Shown here piece after piece: positions 42,331 through 53,068 of a stretch of DNA of 64,000 bases. Source of the stretch: Okapia johnstoni (lineage: Eukaryota > Chordata > Mammalia > Artiodactyla > Giraffidae); contig CM044313.1 in NCBI GenBank assembly GCA_024291935.2, forward strand, positions 81,033,001 through 81,097,000, written 5' to 3'. The first letter of the stretch is position 1, and every line of letters starts with the position of its first letter. The translations under genes were made by a program, and so were the position numbers. The notes below the pieces were generated by a model. It saw only the letters and a list, made by a program, of their open reading frames with translations, was not told the DNA's origin and did not search any database.

Positions 42331-42905
42331 CTGAATTTCCTGGATCTGTGGTTTTGTGTATGATATTACCGTCTGAGAGACCAGGGAAGCCCATTACTTT
42401 GGAGAAATTCTGAGTCATCATTTTTTCAAATATTTTTTTGTTCCTTTTTCTTTTTTTCTCCTAGCATTCCCATTATGTGTATGTTACACCTTTTGTAATT
42501 GTCCCAACAGTCCTTGGATATTCTGTCTGTTTTTTTTTCTTCCCAGTCTTTGCTCTCTTTGATTTTCAATTTTAGAGGTTTCTATTGATGTATCCTCAAG
42601 CTAAAAATTCTTTCTTCAGCCATATGTCCAATCTGCTAATAAGCCCATCAAAGTTATTCTCCATTTCTGTTAGTGTTTTTTATGTTTAGCAATTTTTTGT
42701 TCTTTCTTAGAATTTACATCTATCTGCTTACACTGCCCATCTGTTCTTGCATGCTGTTTGCATGATCTATTAGAGCTCTTTAGTGTATTAATTATGAGTG
42801 TTTAAGATTCTTGGTCTGGTAATTCCAACATCTCTGTCATGTCTGGTTCTGATTCTTGTTCTGTCTCTAGATGATGTTTTTGCCTTTTGGTATGCCTTGT
42901 AATTT
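42331..42905 (-). mobile_element. L1M LINE 5' region, antisense
   Basis: TCCTAGCATTCCCATTATGTG, TGTCCCAACAGTCC (42502), CAAGCTAAAAATTCTTTCTTC, TAATAAGCCCATCAAAG and TGGTCTGGTAATTCCAACATC (42813) match the complement of old L1M 5' sequence. Directly left is ORF2, so the part between has been deleted. Confidence 0.6.
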
Positions 42906-42910
42906 AAAAA

Positions 42911-43060
42911 AAATAAAAAAATTGTTTAAGGTATAAGCCTGATGTTTTGATATACATAGTGAAATGATTACTATCATCAGGTTAACATATCCATCTCCTC
43001 ATGTATTAATAGTTATATTTTGGGGGTAATTTTTTTTATATGTAGACATTATTTATCAGG
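42911..43060 (-). mobile_element. L1M LINE 3' terminus, antisense
   Basis: ATTGTTTAAGGTATAAGCCTGATGTTTTGATATACATAG and CATATCCATCTCC (42922-42996) resemble the segment at 14640-14750, i.e. a separate L1M 3' end lying inside the other L1M. Confidence 0.6.
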
Positions 43061-43171
43061 CTAAGGAACTGCAGTAAACAGGCCTTTAGTAATATGGTGG
43101 TAAGGAGTATGAAAATAGCAAGTATTGTGTAGTCTGACAGTTAGATGTCTCAGTGTTTAAGTGAGCCTCTG

Positions 43172-43325
43172 CATCTGAGATGGCTGAATGACATCATCGG
43201 TTCAATTGGCATGAACTTGGGCAAACTCCAGGAGATGGTGAGGGACAGAGAAGCCTGGCGTGCTGTAGTCCATGGGGTCACGAAGAGTCAGACATGGCTT
43301 AGCAACCAAACAACAACAACAACAA
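43172..43325 (+). mobile_element. BovB LINE 3' end fragment
   Basis: ATCTGAGATGGCTGAATGAC, GGGCAAACTCCAGGAG, GCCTGGCGTGCTGTAGTCC, tail CAACAACAACAACAA. Confidence 0.93.
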
Positions 43326-43339
43326 ATGCTTCTGGGTTG

Positions 43340-43686
43340 TAAACTTCACAAATATTTTTCAGTTTTTTCCTTCTGCCTTTAGGTGGGACAGGATGACTAG
43401 AGTAGGCTGGAGTTGAATATTTCCTTTCTGTCATATGGAAGGCTAGAGTTGTTTAGAGTTGGATATTTCCCTTCCCCAAGGTCAGTTAGGTTCTGATAAT
43501 ATCTGGCAGGTTAGGCCCTAGTTTACTGGACCTTACTGAGGGCAAGTCTTATTAGGAAGAACAGAGTGACATATGTCAGAATGATTCCTTTTTGCCTTCC
43601 CCATAATGGAAGCACAAGAGGATTTTTCTCTGATACTTACTGTGGGAATTAGGTTGAGCTCCTAGATGTAAATCTCACAGTACTGT
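43340..43686 (-). mobile_element. possible L1M 5' UTR, antisense (part 1)
   Basis: Diverged; assigned mainly because the adjoining segment right of the Bov-tA is L1M 5' UTR-like. It contains an internal near-repeat: GGCTAGAGTTG and GTTTAGAGTTGGATATTTCC against GGCTGGAGTTGAATATTTCC (43407-43470). Confidence 0.35.
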
Positions 43687-43687
43687 A

Positions 43688-43893
43688 GGAGTCCTGGTGG
43701 CTCAGATGGTAAAGAAACTGTCGGCAATGCAGGAGACTCAGGTTTGTTCTCTTGGTTGGAAGATTCCCTGGAGAGGGGAATGGCAACCCACTTCACTATG
43801 CTTGCCTGGAAAAGCCCATGGACAGAGGAGCCTGGTGGGCTATAGTCCAAGAGGTTGCAGAGTCCGAGATGAATGAGTGACTAACAATTTCAC
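43688..43893 (+). mobile_element. Bov-tA SINE
   Basis: GAGTCCTGGTGGCTCAGATGG head with a decayed B-box (GGTTTGTTCTCTTGG), body to GAGTGACTAACAATTTCAC. Older than most copies here, judging by its mismatches. Confidence 0.94.
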
Positions 43894-44210
43894 ACTTTTC
43901 TGTAATTGGATCCCCCTAGAGTTAACTCTGAGTTGTCCACCTGAGCCTTCAGCAATCACAGTTTAGGTTTTTCTACCTCAGCACTGGGTCCCCTAGTGGT
44001 TTCCACCCGTGAGCCTCTGCTCAGTTAGGCTGCTTCTTCCTGTATTCACCATCTGTCCCTTCAGTCTTAGAATCAGTGGTTTGCTCTGTGTCCTTCCTTC
44101 TTTTATGGATCCAAGAAGAGTTGTTGATTTTTCAGTCTGTTCAGCATTTTATGTGTTAGGATGTGTTCAAGCTTCTTTTATGCAGAGGCAGAAACCAGAA
44201 GCCCCTTTTG
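43894..44210 (-). mobile_element. L1M 5' UTR, antisense (part 2)
   Basis: TTGATTTTTCAGTCTGTTCAGCATTTTATGTGTTAGGATG (44125-44164) and GCAGAGGCAGAAACCAGAAG (44183) match the complement of the L1M 5' UTR near its start. This is the right-hand limit of the nested L1M block. Confidence 0.6.
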
Positions 44211-44317
44211 TACCTATTTGAGATATTTCTTTTTTTAGTTAAAATTTTTGACAATCAAATTACTCATGTTAGATTTAGAATACACACAAAAGTAAGAAAG
44301 AGGAATAATATCCTTGT

Positions 44318-44522
44318 TTAGTGGCGAAGTTGTGTCTGACTCTTTACGATCCCATGGACTGTAGCCTACCAGGCTCCTCTCTCTGTCTATGGGATTTCCT
44401 AGGCAAGAATTCTGGCGTGGGTTGCCATTTCCTTCTCCAGGGGATCTTCCTAACCCAGAGATCGAACCCACATCTCCTACATTGACAGGCAGATTCTTTA
44501 CCACTGAGCCACCAGGGAAGCC
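44318..44522 (-). mobile_element. Bov-tA SINE, antisense, complete
   Basis: GTTGTGTCTGACTCTTTACG through the head complement TTTACCACTGAGCCACCAGGGAAGCC (44498-44523). B-box complement AGATCGAACCC is kept. Confidence 0.95.
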
Positions 44523-44794
44523 ACACAATATCTTTAGAATGGTACAATTAATGTCTCGGTGAATGCCTCTCCACGTGGATACTGAGGCTCTGAGTTTTTC
44601 TCTGGTTTATCAACCTCTGTTCCCAGAAAAGGACTGAGACCCACTCATTCATACAGATTGAAAAACTTACTAGGATACTGCTTCCAAAGTCATGTATTTT
44701 TCAGGAAGAAGATTCCTTATTTACCTTAAGTCAAAGGAGTAAAGATCTAACTATGGATTTTAGGCATCAATTAGTCAACATTCATCACTGAGCA
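44523..44794. other. single-copy DNA, nothing recognised
   Basis: No family seen. Confidence 0.4.
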
Positions 44795-45110
44795 GATATA
44801 TGATATATGTGGAACACCTACCATGTGTTGAGTTGTATTCCAAGCAATGGAGATATACAGTGAACACAATAGATACAAACTCCTTCCATCACGGAACTGG
44901 ATTCTAGTGTGGAGAGTGATGTTAGACAAGAAGAAATTGGTAAATATATGCCTATAAAGGGTATGTAACAAGTGCTTTGAAGAAACATAAAGGACATGGG
45001 GTGGACAGGGAGTGGTGGGATGGGAGCTCTGCTTTTGTTTGCATGGTCAGGAAAGGACTTTCTAGATGACATCAGAAGTGCACACATTTAAGGGGAAAGA
45101 GGATAAGAAT
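44795..45110 (-). mobile_element. L2 LINE fragment, antisense
   Basis: GAACACCTACCATGTGTTGAG (44812), CAAGCAATGGAGATATACAGTGAAC (44842), TCACGGAACTGGATTCTAGTG (44889), GGTCAGGAAAGGACTTTCTAG follow the reversed L2 order seen at 23020-23575. Confidence 0.78.
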
Positions 45111-45822
45111 GCAATTTGAGGGCAGGGACCCTGAAATAACTTTAATCATCCTGCCATGGTCTAATCCAGAACTGACTATCTGCTTAGACCCCTGAATTTT
45201 TTTGAATGTACATTTCAGACTGGTTTGAGAAACACTTTATAAAACATTGTTACATCGCTGCAAAACCCCCGATAAGCTGTAGACATATAATCGATGAAAG
45301 CTGGACTGACTTTGACTTAGATCTCCTAATATGTCCTTGGAGAAGCTGAGTCACAGGCGGTTGAAAACTCCTTCTCCCAAACAATATGCAAGTCACCAAT
45401 TAAACATGGTGAGACAGGATCCAGCAATGTCCCCGCAGTTTCCCAATGGGCTCCAGGAAGGTTAAAACTTGATCTGAACGGGCTCTCTTGCTCCCCACAG
45501 ATTTCACATTTTCCAGTGCTCAGTTCATAATTGGAAACAACCAGGACCAAGTACAGAAAGGCCATTTCCTCTTTAATGCCCTTGAGGTTTAACAGATTGT
45601 TGTGTTTGGAGCCTTTGGAATGAAGCCATGTTTCAAACCATGAGCTCATGCTTTCCAAAGATGAGACTTTGTGTCAGATAGACTGTCACATTATTAAAAA
45701 GAAAAAATCAGCCACCAGCTTCAGGCATGAGATTATTTGAAAGAAAACTATAGTACTAAAGCATAGTTGTGATTTGCAGCAAAACAAATGATTGAAATTA
45801 TTAAGCTTAAAATGTTAGAGGG

Positions 45823-45823
<1 letters not shown>
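45111..45823. other. repeat-free block, possibly conserved
   Basis: About 700 bp with no nameable repeat, base composition more balanced than the flanks, and a 110-codon minus-strand frame (45326-45658) rich in Ser and Glu without recognisable domain. It may be noncoding constrained DNA or chance. Confidence 0.35.

Positions 45824-45864
<41 letters not shown>
45824..45864. repeat. (TG)20 microsatellite
   Basis: Perfect TG run of about 20 units bounded by GGA and ATTAC; likely length-polymorphic. Confidence 0.97.
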
Positions 45865-45866
<2 letters not shown>

Positions 45867-46469
45867 TACTTGCAGCTTCAAATATATAGTTTTGTTTGCC
45901 TTTCACAATATTCATGGGAAGAAGGCAGGGCAGGTATTATCATTTTCACCTTTCATTTGCAAAACTTGAGATCCAAGAGATTCCATGACTGCTTGAGGTC
46001 ACATACCAGGGTAACACTGCATCTCCTAATTGCTAGACCAGCTTCCTGTGTCATTCTTTTTCATCCCTTGCATTCCATCTCAGAGTCCTAGATCATGTGT
46101 TAAGATTTCTAGAAAGACAACAAAGTATCTGAATGCTGTCTCTAATTTTTCTTCCTAGTAGAGAAACTGTGCTTTCAATCTTAACAAGCTTGACATTTTC
46201 TTTGTGCTGATTTGCAAAAACTCTGGGGACTGAGATATTCCTGTCACTGTCATTGATTTAAGATGAATACAATGGCCTCATTCTAGCCTCTTACAAACAC
46301 TTCAGTCTGGATCAAGCAACTAAAATCTCCAGGGAGCAAAGTAAGCCCTTTCCATAAATTTCAGGGTTAAGTATTCGCTTCCATCAGAGTTTACGTAATC
46401 TTTTATCTGGAGCTGGCATGCTAATTCTAGCTGGAAACCTCTCCTTTGGCACTTGATGTATGTAACTGT
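45865..46469. other. single-copy DNA, nothing recognised
   Basis: No nameable repeat; weak MIR-like words (AAACTTGAGATCCAAGAG) near 45962. Confidence 0.35.
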
Positions 46470-46690
46470 GGGGCTTCCCAGGTGGCATTAGGGGTAAAGA
46501 ACCTGCTTGCCAATGCAGGAGATGTAAGAGACGTGGGTTTGATCCCTGAGTCAGAAAGATCCCCTAGAGAAGGAAATGGCAACCTATTCCAATATTCTTG
46601 CCTAGAGAATCCCACAAAGAGAGGAATTTTGTGTGCTACAGTCCATGGGGTTGCAGAGTCAGACCTGACTGAAGTGACTTCGCATATAGG
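46470..46690 (+). mobile_element. Bov-tA SINE (GGTGGCATTAGGGG variant)
   Basis: Head GGTGGCATTAGGGGTAAAG with AGATGTAAGAGACGTGGG, hence the same subtype as 15475-15716. The body is decayed (CCCACAAAGAGAGG). Flanks GTATGTAAC (46459) and GTATGTACC (46691) may be the duplication. Confidence 0.94.
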
Positions 46691-46705
46691 TATGTACCTA
46701 TATTG

Positions 46706-47190
46706 CATTAGTTTCTTGTTGCTACTTTAATGAATTATCATAGGCTGTGTGGTCTAAAGCAACACACATTTCTTACCTTATAGTTCTGGAGATCAGTAGT
46801 TTGAAATGGGTCTCAGTGTCAAGGCATCAACTGGACTGCGTTCCTTCCAGAGACTTGAGGATAAATCAGTTCCTTGCTTTCTCCAGTTTCTACAGGTCAC
46901 TTGCATTTGTGGCTCATGGCTCCATTTCTCTGTCTTCAAAGTCAGCAACATGGGGCCAAGTCTTTTTAACACTGCCTCTTTAGTTATACCTCCCTCTTCT
47001 GCTTAAAATAATCCTTTGGATTACATCAGTTCCACCTGGATAATCCAGGCTAATTTTCCAAATGCAAGGTCAGATGATTAGCAACATTAATTCCATCTGC
47101 AGTCTTCATCTTTGCTGTATAATCTACATATTCACAGTTTCTGGGAGTTAGGATGTGGATATCTTTTGGGGGCATTATTTTGCCTACCAC
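46706..47190 (-). mobile_element. MLT1-type MaLR LTR, antisense
   Basis: GCATTAGTTTCTTGTTGCTAC start, AGTTCTGGAGATCAG (46782), CAAGGCATCAACTGGACTGCG, TTCTGGGAGTTAGGATGTGG (47139), TTTGGGGGCATTATTTTGCC end. LTR only, no internal sequence. Confidence 0.75.
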
Positions 47191-47303
47191 CCATATATTG
47201 TTTTATTTTCTTGTTGTCTCCTTTCAAACAGTACGCATTTTATATAGTATATAACTTGGGTAGTTTTTTATTGCACCACTAAATGTTCCTGAACATGGTA
47301 ATA

Positions 47304-47571
47304 CTGCTGCTAGTTGCTTCAGTCGTGTCCGACTCTGTGTGACCCCATAGACGACAGTCCTCCAGGCTCCCCCATCCCTGGGATTCTCCAGGCAAGAATA
47401 CTGGAGTGGGTTTCCATTTCCTCCTCCAATGTATGAAAGGGAAAAGTGAAAGTGAAGTCGCTCAGTCATGTCTGACTCTTAGCGACCCCATGGACTGTAG
47501 CCTACCAGGCTCCTCCATCCATGGGATTTTCTAGGCAAGAGTACTGGAGTGGGGTGCCATTGCCTTCTCCG
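47304..47571 (-). mobile_element. Bov-A2 dimeric SINE, antisense, with 13-bp TSD
   Basis: CTGCTGCTAGTTGCTTCAG start, AAAGTGAAAGTGAAGTCGC linker (47444), GGGTGCCATTGCCTTCTCC end. Perfect duplication GAACATGGTAATA at 47291-47303 and 47572-47584. Well conserved, so recent. Confidence 0.98.
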
Positions 47572-47584
47572 GAACATGGTAATA

Positions 47585-48407
47585 AGTGGCATTCTATTTT
47601 CTCATGAGGAACATTTAAATCAAATGAATTATAACTAAAACCCACAATATGTTATAAAATGAAAAGCACAGACATTTAAAAAATCTTTTAAATTAGTCAG
47701 AATAATATTAAACCATAAACCCTGTAAAGGAAGCGTGATTGTATGCTGTCCAGTAATTGCATTTTCCTTTTTCAATGTACTGAAAATTATAAAGCAGGCA
47801 ATGTACAATTCTCCTGCATCAATTAAATATGATTGAAAACTAGTACCTTGGCAAGTGAAACACTCAGAAAATACTTAGTGGGGAAGAATTTCCCTTTCTT
47901 CATGGATCAGAAGGACTTGTAAAATGTTTATTTTTAATCACTCAAAGCCTCCAACAGCTTACTGGTGTTGTTTCCTTGTGGCTAACAGTTGTCTTCAAAA
48001 GCTCCCCTCCAGCTTTAGAGAGTGGCTTTTCAAAAATCAGCTACACTTCTCCCTATTGTGTTGTAAGGTAAACAAGTGAAACAGAGAGGAAGTGGAGATG
48101 GGCGAGAGGCCTGGAGCCACATTACAGGGCAAGACAAGCCACTCAGAAGACAACATGGTGACAATCTGTAGGTCTCATTTCACACACCGCTCTTGGATAT
48201 TGACTGGCACAGGCGTGAATGGTCACCTCCCCAGGACATTTTCTCACAGCTATTAGATGTTTTTAAACATAATTGGTACCTGATAAACCCTGTTGCTTTA
48301 TCTATAGTGACTTAAGGACATTTCTAAGCCTGTATTCTTACTGCCTTTTAGTAAATTTATTTCAGGTATTTTCCCACTTCCTGGATTTGAGAGCAGTACA
48401 TGTTTTG
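47585..48407. other. single-copy DNA, nothing recognised
   Basis: AT-rich on the left; no family seen. Confidence 0.4.
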
Positions 48408-48575
48408 CTTTTTCTTTCTTGTCTTTCCATCCTTTCCACTCTTTCCTTTCCCCCTTTTTCTGTAATTCTTTTCCCCTTCTCTTCTTTTCCGGTGTGTTTG
48501 TTCTTTCCCTCTTCTCTGTCTTCTTCTCCCTGCACATTCACGTTCTCCAGCCCTACCTGCTCTTCCCTGCTCTCA
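48408..48575. repeat. polypyrimidine-rich tract
   Basis: About 170 nt dominated by C and T on the plus strand with TTTCC, CTTTCC and TTCTTC units. Long stop-free frames on both strands here (70-112 codons) follow from the composition. Confidence 0.8.
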
Positions 48576-49401
48576 AACACTTTACCTGTGGACATGCAAT
48601 TAGCAGTGTAATTGGACAAACTGATGACTGATATCAGGAACAGAATGTATTTCAAAAGCACTTCAATTAAAATCATGCTTCCTAATTAAATATCCCCAAA
48701 TATCTACTGTGTATAGTTTAGGGTTAGGGTGAGGGTGCTTTTAAGCACTCAAGATCCTTAACATTTTTTCCTTAGCTAAAATGTATGTTACCACTCAACC
48801 CATTGTATTTACAGAGTATAATAAAACATTTTATACTTTCTATCTGGTTTTTAAAGTATCACGTGCCAGTATAGAGGTTAGAAAAATTCAGAAAGGCCCA
48901 ATGAGGAAAATAAAAATTATGTGTAATTGAATTGCATGAAGAAAAACACTAGCAAATGTTTTGAAGATCACTTCATTTTACCAAACATGAAATAATATAT
49001 CCAATGTAGTGAATTCAGAGCTTTCAGCAAAAATATAAAAGAGAAAATAACCATTATCCAACTAGTCAGGAATGACTGTGATGGACATTAAATAAAGATG
49101 TATTTATTTCCTGTATTTTCTCTATATTTCTACATAATTGAAAGCGTGCTGAATGTACAATTTTGTATCCTTTCATTTAATCTCATATAATGAATATTTT
49201 TGGTATCATTAAAAACCTAACACATTATTTGCTGCATAATGTCCCATTCTATACATGCTATACAATTTACTTCCCAGTCCTCTGTTACTCATCATTTAGG
49301 TTGTGTCCTATTACTCGTGATTACAAATAATGGAGTAATGGACATTTTTGTGCACAAACTGTTTTCCTTATTTAACTGAGTTATTGAGAAAATGAAGCTC
49401 T
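48576..49401. other. AT-rich single-copy DNA
   Basis: Two TTAGGG units at 48719-48730 are too few to mean anything. 49150-49330 vaguely resembles old L1 3' UTR complement (TGCATAATGTCCCATTC, TTGTGTCCTATTACTCGTG), not assignable. Confidence 0.35.
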
Positions 49402-49520
49402 TCTTTTTTTTTGACCACACCATGTGACATGTAGGATCTTAGTTCCCTGACCAGGAGTTGCACCCATACCCTTTGCATTAGAAGCACAGAATCTTAACCA
49501 CTGGGCTGCCAGAGAAGTCC
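49402..49520 (-). mobile_element. CHR-type tRNA-Glu SINE, antisense
   Basis: TTCTTTTTTTTTGACCACACCATG, TTAGTTCCCTGACCAGGAGTTGCACCC, CTTAACCACTGGGCTGCCAGAG; same family as 39564-39690. Confidence 0.85.
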
Positions 49521-49560
49521 TGAACCAGTCATTTAGGAAATACTTTTATAAGTGACAGTG

Positions 49561-49685
49561 GTGGTGGTTTAGCTGCTAAGTCATGTCTGACTCTTTCACT
49601 CCTATGGGCTGTAGCCTGCCAGGCTCCCCTTTCCATGGGATTTCCCAGGCAAGAATACTGGAATGGGTTGCCATTTCCTTCTTGG
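49561..49685 (-). mobile_element. Bov-A SINE monomer fragment, antisense
   Basis: GCTGCTAAGTCATGTCTGACTC, CTGTAGCCTGCCAGGCTCC, GGTTGCCATTTCCTTCTTGGG; no head. Confidence 0.93.
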
Positions 49686-49904
49686 GATCAAAAGTGTGCA
49701 CCTCTGAGCCTCTCAATCCATAATTTCCTAAAATGCAAAGTCTGTCCTTTCTTTCTTCTTCTGAAGTGAGGGTGTCTGCCTGACTGTGATAGGATGGGAC
49801 CATATTGACAGAAGAATCGCCCAACTTTACGGAGGAAAATTTTTAATTTCTCTGCCCAGATTTTGATTAGGATTCACCTTCCATCAATTATAACACAGTT
49901 GTTT
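49686..49904. other. single-copy DNA, nothing recognised
   Basis: No family seen. Confidence 0.4.
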
Positions 49905-50600
49905 GTGATTTTTAAAAGGATATTCTTTATTTTAGAGCAGTTTTAGATTTGCAGAAAAGTTGCCAAATTAGTACCTATAGTTCTTGTATACCCGGCCCCA
50001 GTTTTTCTTATTAACATCTAATGATACTATGGCATATCTGTCACAACTAAGGAAGCAACATTGGTACATTTCTATTTACTAAACAACACACTTTCTGTGG
50101 AGCTCACTAGTGTTCCCTAACATCAGTCTTCTGTTCCAAGGCCCCACCCAGGACCCCACGTTACATTTTAGTCATCATATCTCCAAAGTCTTCTGCGGAC
50201 TCTGACAGTCTCCTCAGCTTAGCCTGGCTTTGAGGACCTTGGCAATTTGAGGGATATTTTGTCAGTTTCCCTAGCACTTTTCTCATGGTTAGACTGGATT
50301 TTGGGGACAGCCACAACAGAGATAAGGTGCCCTTCTTGTGACCTCGTATCAAGGGCATATGCTGTTGTGTAACTAATCACTGGTGATGCTATCCTCCATT
50401 GCCTGGGTGGAGTAGCACTGATTCCCCATGATTCCCCACCGTAAAGTCCCTGTTTTTTCTTCCCTTTCAGTACCCCTCTCTAGGGAACCAAGTCACCAAA
50501 CACAGGCTACGTTAAAGGTAGGGTTACGATAGGGGGAGTTCAGTGCCACTTCCTGGAGTGAAGAATATTCACCTACATTTCCTATAATTCTCCTTTACAG
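49905..50600 (-). mobile_element. L1M LINE 3' UTR, antisense
   Basis: TTAGAGCAGTTTTAGATTTGC (49932), CCAGGACCCCACGTTACATTTTAGTCATCATATCTCC (50148-50184), TCTCATGGTTAGACTGG (50281) and AAGGGCATATGCTG (50351) follow the complement of L1M 3' UTRs. Confidence 0.82.
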
Positions 50601-50696
50601 GGAAAGAAGTTTGTACTTTTAATTTTTATTAAATAAGTGTGTCACATAGAGATAGCCACTGGTAAAGTTTAAAAATAATTGTTTTGTTTATAAAGA

Positions 50697-50782
50697 AATA
50701 TTTATCAAATGTATATATGTGTTTTATATATATACATACGTATAACATATATATATATATATGTATACGCATGTATATTATA
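50697..50782. repeat. AT-rich TATA/CATA simple repeat
   Basis: TATATATATACATACG and ATATATATATATATGTATACGC runs with alternating purine-pyrimidine character. Confidence 0.8.
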
Positions 50783-52019
50783 TCAAATGTAGCCACTTTG
50801 AAAGTTATAGAAAAAGTATAGAAGAGAAAATAACCCTTATCTTGGTGCTTTCGCTGTGATCAGAAATTCTTAATTATACCTTTGTACCTTGCTTACAGTT
50901 ACTATCATTAGTAATTTGGTAGGTCATAAATTGTCAGACAGATTGATGTTTGTTTCAGGCCAATTCATCTCCAAGAACATCACCCTCATCAAGGTTAAAG
51001 TTACTGCAAGGTCACAAATGATGAGTAAACTTTAGCTATCACTTAGGTGCTTCAGAAAGTTCTATAGAATTCAGCACATGCTTTCCAGAATTAAGTAAAT
51101 TGTTTGTGCTGCATAGATTTTGATAAGAATGCCATGCTATTTTAGTGTAAAATTATTCTATTTAGTGTATAATTATTCTTTTGGTAGGGATTTTCAAAAT
51201 GTTTTATGCCACTTATCATTTCTCTATTATGAATTATTTGAGATATAAATAGTTTCAAATGGAAAATTGAAAGAAAAGTAGACTTATTTTTCTGAGTTAA
51301 AAAAAGGGTGAATTTCAGTGTTATAATCTCTTTGATGTTGGTGTGAAGGTTTAATTCATTGTTTATTTAAATCTGTTAGAAGTATGTCTTATTAATCTAA
51401 TTATTTTCATTTTGAATGTTCCTGGAACCATCAAAAAGTTGTCAAAGATGACAGGTGGAACAATAGGTTTCCTTTCCTTCCTAATAATAACAGAGAATAA
51501 GAGAGGAGCTATCTTAGGATATGATATTTAGACAAAATTCCAGAGGATAGAAAGTGGGACAAGTACTAACTGCTATTTCATGCCACGTTGAGCCTGACCC
51601 CAGACTGTACATACAAGTGGGATATAGCCAAGAAGGAAGTTGATTTGACCACAAAGCATTTTGGGACTTAGAAGTGCTGGATATGTGGAGGGCAGGGAGG
51701 ATGAAGGCATGGGGCTGAAAATAGAATGGTTGTCTGCTTCTAAGCAGAATGACTGCAGACAGATGTCTGTCCCCTAAGCCATAGGCTAGACTTTTCTTCT
51801 CTGCATGAATTAAGTGGTTCCCCCCAAAATGACCATTACATTCTGGCATTTAGGAAAGCCTCCAGCCACACGTATTAGGCACCTATCAGACCCCTCACTT
51901 AAACAGTCAAAAGTCCTCCATACATACACAGAGCACTTCACCAGCTTTTCAGCACTCCCTCATAAATGTGGATGGAAAGCAAGGAGGTCAAGACATTTTA
52001 GGAAAGCTTCCAATAAGAA
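50783..52019. other. AT-rich single-copy DNA
   Basis: About 1.2 kb with no nameable repeat. TTTTAGTGTAAAATTATTCT and ATTTAGTGTATAATTATTCT are imperfect tandem copies near 51140-51180. A 111-codon minus-strand frame (51514-51849) has no features. Confidence 0.4.
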
Positions 52020-52620
52020 AGCAATAGAGCAGTGTAAACAGAAAAAATTACCTTTGCAGAAATCAAATGCAGGAAACATAAAAGAATGCAACAAACCAAT
52101 AGGCAAGCCATGAAACCTATAAAGAGAGTCCTTAGAAGTATTCTAGAGTTGATTGTGCCCATAAAACAAGAAGATGATACTGTACAGCTAGAGGCCAAGA
52201 ATGAGAAAAAAAGACTGATGCAATTTATAAGGAATCAATGGAAATGTTGGAAGATAAAGTCAAGATCATCTCCCACAAAATTGATAAAGAAGACTAAGAA
52301 TTAGAAAAGATGGGAGAAAAAATATGGAAAATGGAGGAGCAATCCAGAAGGTCCAACATCCAAGAATATTTTTCATAACTGAAGAGCTGAAAAATGCAGT
52401 AACCAGAGTGACAGACCACTGAATGTCCAATACAATGGATGAGAGAAGATTCACTCAAAAGCATATAAATTTGAAAAATTTCAAATAGCATAGGTCAAGA
52501 GATGATGCTAAACCTTTTGGGGAGAGAAGGGGACGCCCAGAAAGGACTGATGTTTAGAAAAACTTCTGACTTTTAAAAATGGGTGCTAGAAGAAACATAA
52601 AAAATGTGAGAACCAAAAAC
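52020..52620 (+). mobile_element. possible old L1-like internal fragment
   Basis: AATCCAGAAGGTCCAACATCC (52341), TTTTTCATAACTGAAGAGC, CACTGAATGTCCAATACAATGGATGAGAG (52418) and TTGAAAAATTTCAAATAGC recall the 5'/ORF1 part of old L1-like elements. Strand and family are uncertain. Confidence 0.4.
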
Positions 52621-52713
52621 TCAGTGGCTCTAACTTGGAGGTAGGATCAAGGGAAGTCCCTGCATAGCATACATAGCCCAGAGCTGAACTGTGAACCTCT
52701 AGGCAGGAGCAGA

Positions 52714-53055
52714 CTCTTGAGAGTCCCCTGGACAGCAAGGAGATTGAACCAGTCCGTCCTAAAGGAAATCAGTCCTGAATATTCATTGGAAGGACTGATG
52801 CTGAAGCTGAAACTCCAATACTTTGGCCACCTGATGTGAAGAACTGACTCATTTGAAAAGATCCTGACTCTGAGAAAGATTGAAGGTGAGAGGAGAAGGG
52901 GACAACAGAGGATGAGATGGTTGGATGGCATCACCAACTCAATGAACATGAGTTTGAGTCAACTCCAGGAGTTGGTGATGCACAGGGAGGCCTGGCATGC
53001 TGCGGTCCATGGGGTCACAAAGAGTCGGACACGACTGAGCGACTGAACTGAACTG
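52714..53055 (+). mobile_element. BovB LINE 3' end with 13-bp TSD
   Basis: CTCTTGAGAGTCCCCTGG start, through GGACACGACTGAGCGACTGAACTGAACTG. Duplication AGGCAGGAGCAGA at 52701-52713 and 53056-53068, so this is a complete 5'-truncated insertion of about 340 bp. Confidence 0.97.
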
Positions 53056-53068
53056 AGGCAGGAGCAGA

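Noticed and set aside
48719..48730. TTAGGG units as an interstitial telomere
   Set aside because: Only two units plus a degenerate one; expected by chance.
51140..51180. imperfect tandem of a TTTAGTGTAAAATTATTCT-like unit as a satellite
   Set aside because: Only two diverged copies; a local duplication in AT-rich DNA.
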